In this document: piece by piece, positions 50,454-60,123 of the stretch
Position numbering within the stretch: position 1 is the first letter of the stretch
How the letters are laid out: each line of letters opens with the position of its first letter
NCBI RefSeq assembly: GCF_000931465.1
Contig: NZ_CP010892.1
Location: 1,426,001-1,490,000, forward strand
Source: Pseudomonas sp. MRSN 12121
GTDB lineage: Bacteria; Pseudomonadota; Gammaproteobacteria; Pseudomonadales; Pseudomonadaceae
Length of the DNA stretch: 64,000 nt
Direction of reading: 5' to 3'
Notes under the pieces: generated by a model
The model's database searches: none
What the model was told of the DNA's origin: nothing
The model's input: the letters and a program-made list of their open reading frames with translations, nothing else
Program-made: the position numbers and the translations under genes

Positions 50454-51929
50454 TCAGGTCCCGAGGGCTTTCGACGCCAGCCAGAACAAACCGGCCGACA
50501 GGGCCACGGTCGCCGGCAGGGTCAGCACCCAGGCCAGCAGGATGGTGCGCACGGTGCCGCTTTGCAGGCCGCTTTTGTTGGCGACCATGGTCCCGGCCAC
50601 GCCCGAAGACAGTACGTGAGTGGTCGATACCGGCAGGCTGAAGATGTTGGCCATGCCGATCAGGCCGGCGGCGGTGATCTGCGCCGACATGCCCTGGGCG
50701 TAGGTCATGCCTTGCTTGCCGATCTTCTCGCCGATGGTCTGCACCACGCGTTTCCAGCCGATCATGGTGCCCAGGCCGAGGGCCAGGGCCACGGCCAGGA
50801 TTACCCAGAACGGGGCGTATTCGGTGGTGGCGGTCAGGTCCTTGCGCAGCTTGTCCAGGTCGGCCTTTTCACGGGCGGCGAGGCCTGGCAGCTTGCCGAC
50901 TTTCTTCGCCGTGTCGTCCAGGCAGAGCAGGTAGCGACGGACTTCGATGCGGCTTTCGGCCGGCAGCGAATGGTAGTCGGCGACACCCTTGAGCGAGCCC
51001 AGCAGCGCGTTGATGGTCGGTTCGGTCTGTTGCGGGTTGCAGCGGAACTTGCCCGGCAGGTCGTCCTTCACGCTCTTGCCCAGGGCCAGGAATTCGCCCA
51101 GGGAATCCTGGTTGCGCTGGTAGAACTGGCTCAGGTGCAGGGTGGCGTCGCGGGTACGCTCGATCTGGTAGGTGGTGCTGTTCAGGTCAAGCACGAACTG
51201 CGCCGGCACGATACCGATCAGCACCAGCATGATCAGGCCGATACCTTTCTGGCCGTCGTTGGAGCCGTGCACGAAGCTCACGGCCATGGCCGAGATCACC
51301 AGGACCAGGCGGTTCCAGAAAGGCGGGTGTTTCTTGTCGTCGATCTTGCGGCGGTCTTCCGGGGTCTTGTGCATCTTCGAGATCGGACGCCACCACTTCA
51401 GGCCGATCAGCACCAGGGCGGCAATCACGAAGCCGGCCATGGGCGAGAACACCAGGGAGGCGCCGATATCGATCGCTTTCTGCCAGTTCACGCCATCGCC
51501 CAGGGGGATGTCGTTGAGCAGGGCATTGGCCAGGCCGACGCCGAGGATCGAGCCGATCAGCGTATGGGAGCTGGAGGCGGGGATGCCGAAGTACCAGGTG
51601 CCCAGGTTCCAGGTGATGGCTGCGGCCAGCAACGAGAAAACCATGGCCAGGCCGTGGCCGGTGTTGACATTGATCAGCAGCTCGACCGGCAGCAGGTGGA
51701 CGATGGCATAGGCCACGCCGACGCCGCCCAGCAGCACGCCGAGGAAATTGAATACACCGGAAAAGAACACGGCCAGGTGCGGCGGCATGGCCTTGGTGTA
51801 GATAACAGTGGCAACCGCATTTGCGGTGTCATGAAAGCCGTTGATGAACTCGTAGGCGAGGACAAAAGCCAGGGCGAGCAAGAGGCTCACAAGCACCCAA
51901 GCATCCAGTCCGCTGAATAAATCGATCAT
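50454..51929 (-). CDS. pit: Low-affinity inorganic phosphate transporter (Pit family)
   Basis: This 491-residue inner-membrane carrier imports metal-phosphate with protons. The two family repeats are seen in FINGFHDTANAVATVIYTKAM and SFVHGSNDGQKGIGLIMLV. The loop about residues 240-400 is soluble and holds FRCNPQQTEPTINALLGSLKG. Pit is constitutive and supplies phosphate when plentiful. Monocistronic, with its own terminator. Confidence 0.93.
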   Translation of the reverse strand: MIDLFSGLDAWVLVSLLLALAFVLAYEFINGFHDTANAVATVIYTKAMPPHLAVFFSGVFNFLGVLLGGVGVAYAIVHLLPVELLINVNTGHGLAMVFSLLAAAITWNLGTWYFGIPASSSHTLIGSILGVGLANALLNDIPLGDGVNWQKAIDIGASLVFSPMAGFVIAALVLIGLKWWRPISKMHKTPEDRRKIDDKKHPPFWNRLVLVISAMAVSFVHGSNDGQKGIGLIMLVLIGIVPAQFVLDLNSTTYQIERTRDATLHLSQFYQRNQDSLGEFLALGKSVKDDLPGKFRCNPQQTEPTINALLGSLKGVADYHSLPAESRIEVRRYLLCLDDTAKKVGKLPGLAAREKADLDKLRKDLTATTEYAPFWVILAVALALGLGTMIGWKRVVQTIGEKIGKQGMTYAQGMSAQITAAGLIGMANIFSLPVSTTHVLSSGVAGTMVANKSGLQSGTVRTILLAWVLTLPATVALSAGLFWLASKALGT

Positions 51930-52273
51930 GAAGGTTTTCTGACCCGGTCATAAGGGGGCGCGATTATGCCAGAAAACCCTGCTAATCAATGCACCAGGTG
52001 CTCGTTGGTAACATTCTTCAACGAAAAAACCGGAGGCAGGCCAGTGGCCATGCCTTTTTCTGGGGCATGGGCAAGCCATTGATTTTATTGGGGCACCTGC
52101 TCAAGGCCGGGGATGCGGCGCTCCATCAGGCGTCTCAAACGCTTGTATGAAATTTCAGCCTTGGAGCGCTTTTCGCCTTTCATCCCGAGCTTGTACCCGG
52201 TGGCGGTTGCCCGGCCTGCAATCGATAGCGAACCACCAGTCGTCGGGTAGTCCGCGCCCTCAGTCGAACACTG
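51930..52273. other. Intergenic region upstream of pit
   Basis: This 344-bp gap lies between pit and a small leftward gene, so pit's promoter and the end of the small gene share it. A hairpin at 52030-52060 (GGCAGGCC AGT GGCCATGCC, one bulge) has T/A-runs around it and may be the small gene's terminator. No other element stands out. Confidence 0.45.
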
Positions 52274-52474
52274 TCACGGTTGTTCGGCCTTGAGCTCTTT
52301 TTCCATCTTTTGCAGTTCCTGGGTAAAAGCCTGATCGAGGATGCTGGCACGCTTGCGCCAGGGTTTGCGTTCAGGTTCGGGCTGGGCGGCGTAAGTGGTG
52401 ACTTCGCCTCCGTAAACTTCCTTGTAACGTTGTTCCTGGCGCTCAAGTTCAGCGCGCAGTTCTTCTTTCGTCAC
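52274..52474 (-). CDS. Small acidic/basic helical protein of unknown function
   Basis: This 66-residue soluble protein reads [20 protein letters not shown], then [20 protein letters not shown], then a second helix [20 protein letters not shown]. Charge is high and there is no membrane segment. The GTG at 52474 is chosen because AGG stands eight bases upstream; an in-frame GTG at 52516 gives an 80-residue version. No domain recognised. Confidence 0.58.
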   Translation of the reverse strand: MTKEELRAELERQEQRYKEVYGGEVTTYAAQPEPERKPWRKRASILDQAFTQELQKMEKELKAEQP

Positions 52475-52516
52475 AGTGTTACCTAATTGAGTTGAGAGAG
52501 TTCCGGTGATACGCAC

Positions 52517-52656
52517 TGCGTCAATCGGCTGTGGCGAGCCGACGCATACTCGCCTCGATCAGGCTGGAGTTGCGCTGGGATTCGCCAAACCGTGTTCTTG
52601 TCGCATGCGGCCACGCCACCGGATCAGAACAGCTGTCGTAGCAACAGTTGTTTTTT
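52517..52656 (+). ncRNA. Possible small RNA ending in an intrinsic terminator
   Basis: Two hairpins are visible: TGCGT(bulge)CGGCT / AGCCGACGCA (52517-52546), and AACAGCTGT / ACAGTTGTT (52628-52652, 9 bp with one G-U) followed by TTTT. This is the plan of a short non-coding RNA, but I find no clear promoter and no known family. Confidence 0.3.
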
Positions 52657-52992
52657 GCAAACGCATGGACCGGACATAGAGGGATGAGCGTTGAGCGTTT
52701 GCAGCAGGGAACACCGTCATGGGTTGCCTGGTAATACGGCTGAACTCGGGAAATACCGGAGATCAGTAGGCTCATTATAGCCGCGGTCATGGCGGACACT
52801 ATCTACAAATAAGTTAAAAGTCGTCAACTTCATATCAAGGTTTTATGACACGAAAGTGTTAACTGGAGTCGCCGGATAATCCTCGGCAATAGTTGTGTAA
52901 CAAGACAAGTTGTAAGGATTAAAACGCAAGCACGTGTTTTATGGATGCCCAGATCCGCTGCAACAGTCCGGTGCAGCCAGTCCGGGTGGATT

Positions 52993-53024
52993 GCGATTAT
53001 CGGGCGCTGGTTCGATAATCGCCC
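52993..53024. promoter_or_regulatory. PcaR operator upstream of pcaR
   Basis: GTTCGATAATCGCCC (53010-53024) matches the known PcaR half-site GTTCGATAATCGCAC at 13 of 15 positions. It forms a perfect 10-bp inverted repeat with GCGATTATCG (52993-53002), with 10 bases between. It is about 77 bases before the ATG, suited to autoregulation. Confidence 0.78.
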
Positions 53025-53101
53025 AATGTTGACCGCCCAGGCTTGTGCCTGTTCGCCAGTACGGCTTGTAATAAGCCAGACTTCCGCCGCAGAGAACCTC
53101 C

Positions 53102-53944
53102 ATGAACGATCAATTGCGTAATTCCTTCGCTTCCGCGGCGCCGCCGATTGTCGCTTCGCCGGCCAAGCGGATCCAGGCGCTGACGGGTGATCCGGATTTC
53201 ATGACCTCTCTGGCCCGCGGGCTGGCGGTGGTTCAGGCCTTTCAGGAACGCAAGCGCCATCTGACCATCGCCCAGATCAGCCACCGCACGGAGATCCCCC
53301 GCGCCGCGGTGCGCCGTTGCCTGCACACCTTGATCAAGCTGGGGTACGCCACCACCGATGGCCGGACCTACTCGCTGCTGCCCAAGGTGCTGACGCTGGG
53401 GCATGCCTACCTGTCGTCCACGCCCCTGGCGGTATCGGCGCAGCCATACCTGGACCGGATGAGTGAACAGCTGCACGAAGCCTGCAACATGGCCACCCTG
53501 GAAGGCGACGACATTCTCTACATCGCCCGTTCGGCCACCACCCAGCGCCTGATCTCGGTCGATCTCTCGGTGGGCGGGCGCCTGCCGGCCTATTGCACCT
53601 CCATGGGCCGGATCCTGCTGGCGGCGCTGGACGATGCCTCGCTGCGCGAGTACCTCGAGCATGCCGACCTGCAAGCCAAGACCAGCCGTACCCTGCATAC
53701 GCCAGAGGCATTGCTCGAATGCCTGCAACAGGTCCGGCAGCAAGGCTGGTGCATCGTCGACCAGGAGCTGGAGCAAGGCCTGCGCTCCATCGCCGTGCCG
53801 GTGTACGACGCCTCGGGCCAGGTACTGGCGGCGCTGAACGTCAGCACCCATGCCGGTCGCGTCAGCCGCGCCGAGCTGGAGCAGCGTTTCCTGCCGGGGT
53901 TGCTCAACGCCAGCCGCGATCTCAGCGCCCAGCTGTTCGCTTGA
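53102..53944 (+). CDS. pcaR: IclR-family activator of the beta-ketoadipate pathway, PcaR
   Basis: This 280-residue regulator has an N-terminal winged HTH (about 35-95; TIAQISHRTEIPRAAVRRCLHTLIKLGYATTDG) and an IclR effector domain (about 115-280; HEACNMATLEGDDILYIARS). It activates pca genes in response to beta-ketoadipate. Pathway genes follow on the same strand and PcaR boxes stand before pcaR, pcaK and pcaI. Confidence 0.93.
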   Translation: MNDQLRNSFASAAPPIVASPAKRIQALTGDPDFMTSLARGLAVVQAFQERKRHLTIAQISHRTEIPRAAVRRCLHTLIKLGYATTDGRTYSLLPKVLTLGHAYLSSTPLAVSAQPYLDRMSEQLHEACNMATLEGDDILYIARSATTQRLISVDLSVGGRLPAYCTSMGRILLAALDDASLREYLEHADLQAKTSRTLHTPEALLECLQQVRQQGWCIVDQELEQGLRSIAVPVYDASGQVLAALNVSTHAGRVSRAELEQRFLPGLLNASRDLSAQLFA

Positions 53945-54248
53945 GGCCCGTACTTAAGCTGTTCGATAAACGCACAGATACGCGCCGGGCGAATTGACGC
54001 TCTTTCCCTTGCCTCATTAATGTCGCGGCAGCGTCATCCGGCCACTGGAGCCAGCGGCTCAACGGCCGGGTAACGCCCCGATAATAATGAAGAGGCCAAC
54101 CCCCCATGAGCACCGTCCCCGCGCCCAGCCGCGCGCCCTTGTCCTGCCTTCGCCTGCCGACGGCCTGATCCCCGAGCCCTTTTCGACCTGAACCGCCCAG
54201 CCCTGGCTGGCGCCTGTTCGCCTGCGTTTTCTGCGTGGAATAAAAATA
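53945..54248 (+). other. Leader region between pcaR and pcaK
   Basis: This 304-bp gap begins with a PcaR box and is otherwise a long untranslated leader. A 20-codon frame at 54106-54168 (MSTVPAPSRAPLSC...) and another at 54087 have ATGs but weak ribosome sites. Either could be a leader peptide or chance. Confidence 0.4.
53961..53975 (+). promoter_or_regulatory. PcaR operator upstream of pcaK
   Basis: GTTCGATAAACGCAC differs from the known box GTTCGATAATCGCAC at one position and lies between pcaR and pcaK. Confidence 0.75.
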
Positions 54249-55595
54249 ATGAACCAGCCTCAATCCGCTGTAGGGAACTGCCTCGATGTGCAGTCCTTCA
54301 TCAATGCCCAGCCGCTGTCGCGTTACCAGTGGCGGGTGGTGATCCTGTGTTTCCTGATTGTGTTCCTCGATGGCCTCGATACCGCGGCCATGGGGTTCAT
54401 CGCGCCGGCCCTGTCCCAGGACTGGGGCATCGACCGCGCCAGCCTTGGCCCGGTGATGAGCGCGGCGCTGATCGGCATGGTCTTCGGCGCCCTGGGGTCC
54501 GGTCCGCTGGCCGACCGCTTCGGGCGCAAGGTGGTGCTGGTGGGAGCGGTGCTACTGTTCGGGGCCTTCAGCCTCGCGTCTGCCTACAGCACCAATGTCG
54601 ATCAGTTGCTGGTGCTGCGTTTCCTCACCGGCCTGGGCCTGGGCGCCGGGATGCCGAACGCCACCACGCTGCTCTCCGAGTACACCCCCGAGCGTCACAA
54701 GTCGCTGCTGGTGACCAGCATGTTCTGCGGCTTCAACCTGGGCATGGCGGGCGGCGGTTTCATTTCCGCCAAGCTGATCCCGGCGTTCGGCTGGCATAGC
54801 CTGCTGCTGATCGGCGGGATCCTGCCGCTGATCCTGGCCGTGGTGTTGCTGGCCTGGCTGCCGGAGTCGGCGCGCTACCTGGTGGTGCGCAATCGCGGCA
54901 CGGACAAAGTGCGCAAGGCCCTGGCCCCCATCGAACCGGCCACCGTCGGCCAGGCCTCGAGTTTCAGCGTGCCGGAACAGAAGACGGTGAAAGCGCGCAA
55001 CGTGTTCGCGGTGATTTTCTCCGGCACCTACAGCGTCGGCACCTTGCTGTTGTGGCTGACCTATTTCATGGGGCTGGTGATTGTCTACCTGCTGACCAGC
55101 TGGCTGCCGACCCTGATGCGGGACAGCGGCGCGAGCATGGAGCAGGCGGCCTTTATCGGCGCGCTGTTCCAGTTCGGCGGGGTGCTCAGCGCCGTGGCGG
55201 TGGGCTGGGCCATGGACCGCTTCAACCCGCACAAGGTCATCGGCACCTTCTACCTGCTGGCCGGCGTCTTTGCCTACGCGGTCGGGCAGAGCCTGGGCAA
55301 TATCACCTTGCTCGCCACCCTGGTGCTGATCGCCGGCATGTGCGTCAACGGCGCGCAATCGGCGATGCCGTCCCTGGCGGCGCGCTTCTATCCGACCCAG
55401 GGCCGCGCCACCGGTGTGTCGTGGATGCTGGGCATCGGCCGCTTCGGGGCGATCCTCGGGGCCTGGATGGGCGCCACGCTGCTGGGCCTGGGCTGGAACT
55501 TCGAGCAGGTGCTGACGGCGCTGGTGATCCCGGCGGCGCTGGCGACCACGGCGGTGGTGATCAAGGGCATGGTCAGCCATGCTGACGCGACCTGA
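54249..55595 (+). CDS. pcaK: 4-Hydroxybenzoate/protocatechuate transporter PcaK
   Basis: This 448-residue MFS carrier of the aromatic acid:H+ symporter family has the signature FLDGLDTAAMGFIAPAL (aspartates needed for transport) and GPLADRFGRKVVLVGAV between helices 2 and 3. It imports 4-hydroxybenzoate and also contributes to chemotaxis to aromatics in P. putida. It comes after pcaR and a PcaR box. Confidence 0.93.
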   Translation: MNQPQSAVGNCLDVQSFINAQPLSRYQWRVVILCFLIVFLDGLDTAAMGFIAPALSQDWGIDRASLGPVMSAALIGMVFGALGSGPLADRFGRKVVLVGAVLLFGAFSLASAYSTNVDQLLVLRFLTGLGLGAGMPNATTLLSEYTPERHKSLLVTSMFCGFNLGMAGGGFISAKLIPAFGWHSLLLIGGILPLILAVVLLAWLPESARYLVVRNRGTDKVRKALAPIEPATVGQASSFSVPEQKTVKARNVFAVIFSGTYSVGTLLLWLTYFMGLVIVYLLTSWLPTLMRDSGASMEQAAFIGALFQFGGVLSAVAVGWAMDRFNPHKVIGTFYLLAGVFAYAVGQSLGNITLLATLVLIAGMCVNGAQSAMPSLAARFYPTQGRATGVSWMLGIGRFGAILGAWMGATLLGLGWNFEQVLTALVIPAALATTAVVIKGMVSHADAT

Positions 55596-55606
55596 TCGAT
55601 AACCCT

Positions 55607-55637
55607 ATCGCGGGCGGCGATCCGGCTTGCCCGCGAT
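55607..55637. repeat. Short palindromic repeat (second family)
   Basis: Arms ATCGCGGGC and GCCCGCGAT with a 13-nt loop. The loop is the reverse complement of the one at 13256 with few changes, so both are copies of one element. It follows the pcaK stop. Confidence 0.65.
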
Positions 55638-55669
55638 GCTCCTGTTAATAGATAGCCCGACAACAATCC

Positions 55670-55705
55670 GTTCGATAAACGAACACTCAGTCGATTATCG
55701 GATTG
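55670..55705. promoter_or_regulatory. PcaR operator upstream of pcaI
   Basis: GTTCGATAAACGAAC (55670-55684) is followed by an inverted partial copy TCGATTATCGG (55691-55701). This is the layout seen at PcaR-activated promoters. About 115 bases before the pcaI ATG. Confidence 0.75.
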
Positions 55706-55799
55706 TTTGGGTTTTTTCCCCGGCTTAATCTTCAGTCATTCCGGCGGCACCCCTTGCGCCTTTTCTTCCTGCCGCTCCATCACAATCGGGAGATCCCCC

Positions 55800-56657
55800 A
55801 TGGCTGAAATCCTTTCGCTGCACGATGCGGTGAAGCAGTTCGTCAACGACGGCGATACCGTCGCGCTCGAAGGCTTCACCCACCTGATCCCCACGGCCGC
55901 GGGTCATGAAATCATCCGCCAGGGCAAGAAAGACCTGACCCTGGTACGGATGACCCCTGACCTGATCTACGACCAGTTGATCGGTGCCGGTTGTGCTCGC
56001 AAGCTGATTTTTTCCTGGGGGGGCAACCCGGGCGTGGGTTCCCTGCATCGCCTGCGCGATGCCGTGGAGAAACAATGGCCGCACGCCCTGGAAATCGAAG
56101 AGCACAGCCACGCCGACCTGGCCAACGCCTATGTGGCCGGCGCCTCGGGCCTGCCGTTCGCGGTGCTGCGCGCCTATGCCGGCTCGGACCTGCCCAAGGT
56201 CAACCCGCTGATCAAGAGCGTGACCTGCCCCTTCACCGGCGAAGTGCTGGCGGCGGTGCCGTCGGTGCGTCCCGATGTCACCGTGATCCACGCGCAAAAG
56301 GCCGACCGCAAGGGCAACGTGCTGCTGTGGGGCATCCTCGGCGTGCAGAAAGAAGCCGCCCTGGCCGCCAAGCGCTGCATCGTCACTGTGGAAGAAATCG
56401 TCGACGACCTGAACGCCCCGATGAACGCCTGCGTGCTGCCGACCTGGGCCCTGAGCGCGGTCTGCCACGTGCCGGGTGGCGCCCATCCGTCCTACGCCCA
56501 CGGCTACACCGAGCGCGACAACATTTTCTACCAGGCCTGGGACCCGATCGCCCGCGACCGTGAAACCTTCACCGCCTGGATCAACGAATACATCCGCGGC
56601 AGCGCCGACTTCAGCGAATTCCAGGCCAAGCTGGCCGCAGCAACGGGGGCCAAGTAA
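55800..56657 (+). CDS. pcaI: 3-Oxoadipate CoA-transferase subunit A
   Basis: This 285-residue subunit, with PcaJ, moves CoA from succinyl-CoA to beta-ketoadipate. The start MAEILSLHDAVKQFVNDGDTVALEGFTHLIP is the family's; an open frame 31 codons upstream is not. Conserved GAGCARKLIFSWGGNPGVGSLHR is present. It is first of pcaIJFTBDC and overlaps pcaJ by one base. Confidence 0.95.
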   Translation: MAEILSLHDAVKQFVNDGDTVALEGFTHLIPTAAGHEIIRQGKKDLTLVRMTPDLIYDQLIGAGCARKLIFSWGGNPGVGSLHRLRDAVEKQWPHALEIEEHSHADLANAYVAGASGLPFAVLRAYAGSDLPKVNPLIKSVTCPFTGEVLAAVPSVRPDVTVIHAQKADRKGNVLLWGILGVQKEAALAAKRCIVTVEEIVDDLNAPMNACVLPTWALSAVCHVPGGAHPSYAHGYTERDNIFYQAWDPIARDRETFTAWINEYIRGSADFSEFQAKLAAATGAK

Positions 56658-57436
56658 TGACCTACACCACCAATGAAATGATGACCGTGGCCGCCGCTCG
56701 CCGCCTGCAGAACGGCTCGGTGTGTTTTGTCGGCATCGGCCTGCCGTCCAAGGCGGCCAACCTGGCACGCCTGACCTCGTCGCCGGACGTGGTGCTGATC
56801 TACGAATCCGGTCCGATCGGCGCCAAGCCCAGCGTATTGCCGCTGTCCATCGGTGACGGCGAACTGGCCGAAACCGCCGACACCGTGGTGCCGACCGGCG
56901 AAATCTTCCGCTACTGGCTGCAAGGCGGGCGCATCGATGTCGGCTTCCTCGGCGCGGCCCAGGTCGACCGCTTCGGCAACATCAACACCACTGTGGTCGG
57001 CGACTACCACCAGCCGAAAGTCCGCCTGCCGGGCGCGGGTGGCGCGCCGGAGATCGCCGGTTCCGCCAAGAGCGTGTTGATCATCCTCAAGCAGTCGTCG
57101 CGCTCCTTCGTCGACAAGCTCGACTTCATCACCTCGGTCGGCCATGGCGAGGGCGGCGATTCGCGCAAGCGCCTGGGCCTGCCAGGGGCCGGGCCGGTGG
57201 GGATCATCACTGACCTGTGCATCATGGAGCCGGAAGCCGGCAGCCATGAATTCGTGGTGACCTCGCTGCACCCCGGCGTGACCCGCGAGCAAGTGGTAGC
57301 CGCCACCGGCTGGGCGATCCGCTTTGCCGACCAGGTGGCCGAGACCGCCGCGCCGACCGAGGTCGAACTGACCGCCCTGCGTGACCTGGAAGCCCGCACC
57401 GCCGCGGCCCATGGCCAGACTCCGGGAGAAGCCTGA
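56657..57436 (+). CDS. pcaJ: 3-Oxoadipate CoA-transferase subunit B
   Basis: This 259-residue subunit carries the catalytic glutamate in [14 protein letters not shown], which forms the acyl-enzyme intermediate. The N-terminal [31 protein letters not shown] is typical of class I CoA transferases. It overlaps pcaI and pcaF by one base each, so all three are translationally coupled. Confidence 0.95.
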   Translation: MTYTTNEMMTVAAARRLQNGSVCFVGIGLPSKAANLARLTSSPDVVLIYESGPIGAKPSVLPLSIGDGELAETADTVVPTGEIFRYWLQGGRIDVGFLGAAQVDRFGNINTTVVGDYHQPKVRLPGAGGAPEIAGSAKSVLIILKQSSRSFVDKLDFITSVGHGEGGDSRKRLGLPGAGPVGIITDLCIMEPEAGSHEFVVTSLHPGVTREQVVAATGWAIRFADQVAETAAPTEVELTALRDLEARTAAAHGQTPGEA

Positions 57437-58638
57437 TGCGCGAAGTGTTTATCTGTGACGCCATTCGTACCCCCATCGGCCGCTTTGGCGGCGGCCTTTC
57501 GAGCGTCCGCGCCGACGATCTGGCCGCCGCGCCGATCAAGGCGCTGATCGAGCGCAACCCCTCGGTGGACTGGAGCGCGCTGGACGAGGTGTTCCTCGGC
57601 TGTGCCAACCAGGCCGGCGAAGACAACCGCAACGTGGCGCGCATGGCGCTGCTGCTGGCCGGCCTGCCGGAGACTGTCCCGGGGGTGACCCTCAACCGCC
57701 TGTGCGCCTCGGGCATGGATGCCATCGGCACCGCCTTCCGCGCCATCGCCAGCGGCGAGATGGAGCTGGCCATCGCCGGCGGCGTCGAGTCGATGTCTCG
57801 TGCGCCCTTTGTCATGGGCAAGGCCGACGCCGCCTTTTCGCGCAACATGAAGCTGGAAGACACCACCATCGGCTGGCGCTTCATCAACCCGCTGATGAAA
57901 GCCCAGTACGGCGTGGACGCCATGCCGCAGACCGCCGACAACGTGGCCGACGACTACCGGATCTCCCGCGCCGACCAGGACGCGTTCGCCCTGCGCAGCC
58001 AGCAACGCACCGCGGCGGCCCAGGCGGCCGGGTTCTTCGCCGAGGAAATCGTCCCGGTGCGCATCGTCCACAAGAAGGGCGAGACCCTGGTCGAGAAGGA
58101 CGAGCACCCACGGGCCGATACCTCGCTGGAAACCCTGGGCAAGCTCAAGCCGGTCAATGGCCCGGACAAGACCGTTACCGCCGGCAACGCCTCGGGCGTC
58201 AACGACGGGGCGGCGGCGCTGATCCTGGCCTCGGCCGCGGCCGTGAAGAAGCACGGCCTGACCCCGCGGGCCCGGGTGCTGGGCATGGCCAGTGCCGGCG
58301 TCGCACCGCGGGTGATGGGCATCGGCCCGGTGCCGGCGGTGCGCAAACTGACCGAGCGCCTGGGCGTGGCGGTCAGCGATTTCGACGTGATCGAACTCAA
58401 CGAAGCCTTCGCCAGCCAGGGCCTGGCGGTGTTGCGCGAGTTGGGGCTGGCGGACGACGCACCGCAGGTCAACCCCAACGGCGGCGCCATCGCCCTCGGC
58501 CATCCGCTGGGCATGAGCGGTGCGCGCCTGGTATTGACCGCGCTGCATCACCTGGAAAAGACCGGCGGCAGCAAAGGCCTGGCGACCATGTGCGTGGGTG
58601 TCGGCCAGGGCCTGGCGCTGGCCATCGAGCGCGTGTGA
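57436..58638 (+). CDS. pcaF: Beta-ketoadipyl-CoA thiolase
   Basis: This 400-residue thiolase cleaves beta-ketoadipyl-CoA into succinyl-CoA and acetyl-CoA. The catalytic Cys is in [13 protein letters not shown], and the conserved His and Cys are in [17 protein letters not shown] and [12 protein letters not shown]. Start [19 protein letters not shown] is standard. It is the last step of the pathway. Confidence 0.96.
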   Translation: MREVFICDAIRTPIGRFGGGLSSVRADDLAAAPIKALIERNPSVDWSALDEVFLGCANQAGEDNRNVARMALLLAGLPETVPGVTLNRLCASGMDAIGTAFRAIASGEMELAIAGGVESMSRAPFVMGKADAAFSRNMKLEDTTIGWRFINPLMKAQYGVDAMPQTADNVADDYRISRADQDAFALRSQQRTAAAQAAGFFAEEIVPVRIVHKKGETLVEKDEHPRADTSLETLGKLKPVNGPDKTVTAGNASGVNDGAAALILASAAAVKKHGLTPRARVLGMASAGVAPRVMGIGPVPAVRKLTERLGVAVSDFDVIELNEAFASQGLAVLRELGLADDAPQVNPNGGAIALGHPLGMSGARLVLTALHHLEKTGGSKGLATMCVGVGQGLALAIERV

Positions 58639-58782
58639 TGCAAGGGGGAGGCGAGCCAGGCTGCTCCGGCAGGCTGGCGCGCGACAGGGCCGTATCGGCC
58701 CTGCCCCCCAAAGGTCGTCTTGCGGAACGGGACTGTTACCAATTATGTCTAGACTCAAACTGTCCCCAAAGAGTGAAAAGCC

Positions 58783-60078
58783 ATGACAACGTTAACCAGC
58801 CACTACACGGCGGAAGAACGCGGCAAGAGGATCTTCGCGATCGTCGGCGCTTCCTCCGGCAACCTGGTCGAGTGGTTCGACTTCTACGTCTACGCCTTCT
58901 GTGCGATCTATTTCGCTCCGGCGTTTTTCCCTTCTGACGATCCCACCGTTCAGTTGCTCAACACCGCCGGCGTGTTCGCCGCCGGGTTCCTGATGCGCCC
59001 CATCGGCGGCTGGCTGTTCGGCCGGGTGGCCGACAAGCACGGGCGCAAGAATTCGATGATGATCTCGGTGCTGATGATGTGCGCCGGCTCCCTGGTCATC
59101 GCTTTCCTGCCGACCTACGCCAGCATCGGCGCCTGGGCGCCGGCGCTGCTGTTGCTGGCGCGGCTGTTCCAGGGGCTGTCGGTGGGCGGTGAATACGGCA
59201 CCACCGCGACCTACATGAGCGAAGTCGCCCTCAAGGGCCAGCGCGGTTTCTTCGCCTCGTTCCAATACGTGACGCTGATCGGCGGACAGTTGCTGGCGGT
59301 GCTGGTGGTGGTGATCCTGCAACAGTTCCTCGACGAGGCGCAGCTCAAGGCCTGGGGCTGGCGGATTCCCTTCGTGATCGGTGCCATCGCCGCGCTGATC
59401 TCGTTGCTGCTGCGGCGCTCGCTGAAAGAAACCACCAGCAAGGAAGTCCGCGAAGACAAGGAAGCGGGCAGCGTCGCGGCGCTGTTCAAGAACCACTCGA
59501 AGGCTTTCATCACCGTGCTGGGTTATACCGCCGGCGGCTCGCTGATTTTCTACACCTTCACCACCTACATGCAGAAATACCTGGTGAACACCGTCGGGAT
59601 GCACGCCAAGACCGCCAGCTACATCATGACCGGCGCGCTCTTCCTTTATATGTGCATGCAGCCGCTGTTCGGCATGCTGGCCGACCGCATCGGCCGGCGT
59701 AACTCGATGCTCTGGTTCGGCGCGCTCGGCACGCTGTGCACCGTGCCGATCCTCTTGACCCTGAAAACCATCACCAGTCCGTTCCTGGCCTTCGTGCTGA
59801 TTACCCTGGCCCTGGCGATCGTCAGTTTCTACACCTCCATCAGCGGCCTGGTAAAAGCCGAGATGTTCCCGCCACAAGTGCGGGCGCTGGGTGTCGGGCT
59901 GGCCTATGCGGTGGCCAACGCGGTGTTCGGCGGCTCGGCGGAATACGTGGCCCTGGGCCTGAAATCCATGGGCATGGAAAATACCTTCTACTGGTACGTG
60001 ACGGCGATGATGGCGATTGCCTTCCTGTTCAGCCTGCGCCTGCCCCGGCAGGCGGCCTACCTGCACCACGATCTATGA
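58783..60078 (+). CDS. pcaT: Dicarboxylic acid transporter PcaT
   Basis: This 431-residue MFS carrier of the metabolite:H+ symporter family has [28 protein letters not shown] and [25 protein letters not shown]. PcaT imports beta-ketoadipate and adipate-like dicarboxylates in P. putida. It is separated from pcaF by 144 bp and from pcaB by a GC-only hairpin (60086-60107). Confidence 0.9.
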   Translation: MTTLTSHYTAEERGKRIFAIVGASSGNLVEWFDFYVYAFCAIYFAPAFFPSDDPTVQLLNTAGVFAAGFLMRPIGGWLFGRVADKHGRKNSMMISVLMMCAGSLVIAFLPTYASIGAWAPALLLLARLFQGLSVGGEYGTTATYMSEVALKGQRGFFASFQYVTLIGGQLLAVLVVVILQQFLDEAQLKAWGWRIPFVIGAIAALISLLLRRSLKETTSKEVREDKEAGSVAALFKNHSKAFITVLGYTAGGSLIFYTFTTYMQKYLVNTVGMHAKTASYIMTGALFLYMCMQPLFGMLADRIGRRNSMLWFGALGTLCTVPILLTLKTITSPFLAFVLITLALAIVSFYTSISGLVKAEMFPPQVRALGVGLAYAVANAVFGGSAEYVALGLKSMGMENTFYWYVTAMMAIAFLFSLRLPRQAAYLHHDL

Positions 60079-60123
60079 CCTCTCTGCGCGCGCCCTTGGG
60101 GCGCGCGCGCCAAAGGATTGTTT

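Larger units (their letters stand above)
52475..53101. other. Long intergenic region before pcaR
   Basis: This 627-bp gap contains a possible structured RNA with terminator (52517-52656), a TATAAT on the leftward strand at 52779-52774 that may drive the small gene, and the PcaR box just before pcaR. A leftward open frame of 92 codons (52521-52799) is not convincing. The AT-rich part near 52800-52930 may hold the pcaR promoter. Confidence 0.5.

Noticed and set aside
52521..52799. Leftward 92-codon frame with many cysteines, before pcaR
   Set aside because: No ribosome site, composition unlike neighbours, and a TATAAT inside its start. It might be part of a long leader.
53945..54248. A gene between pcaR and pcaK
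   Set aside because: Only very short frames with weak starts; described as a leader instead.
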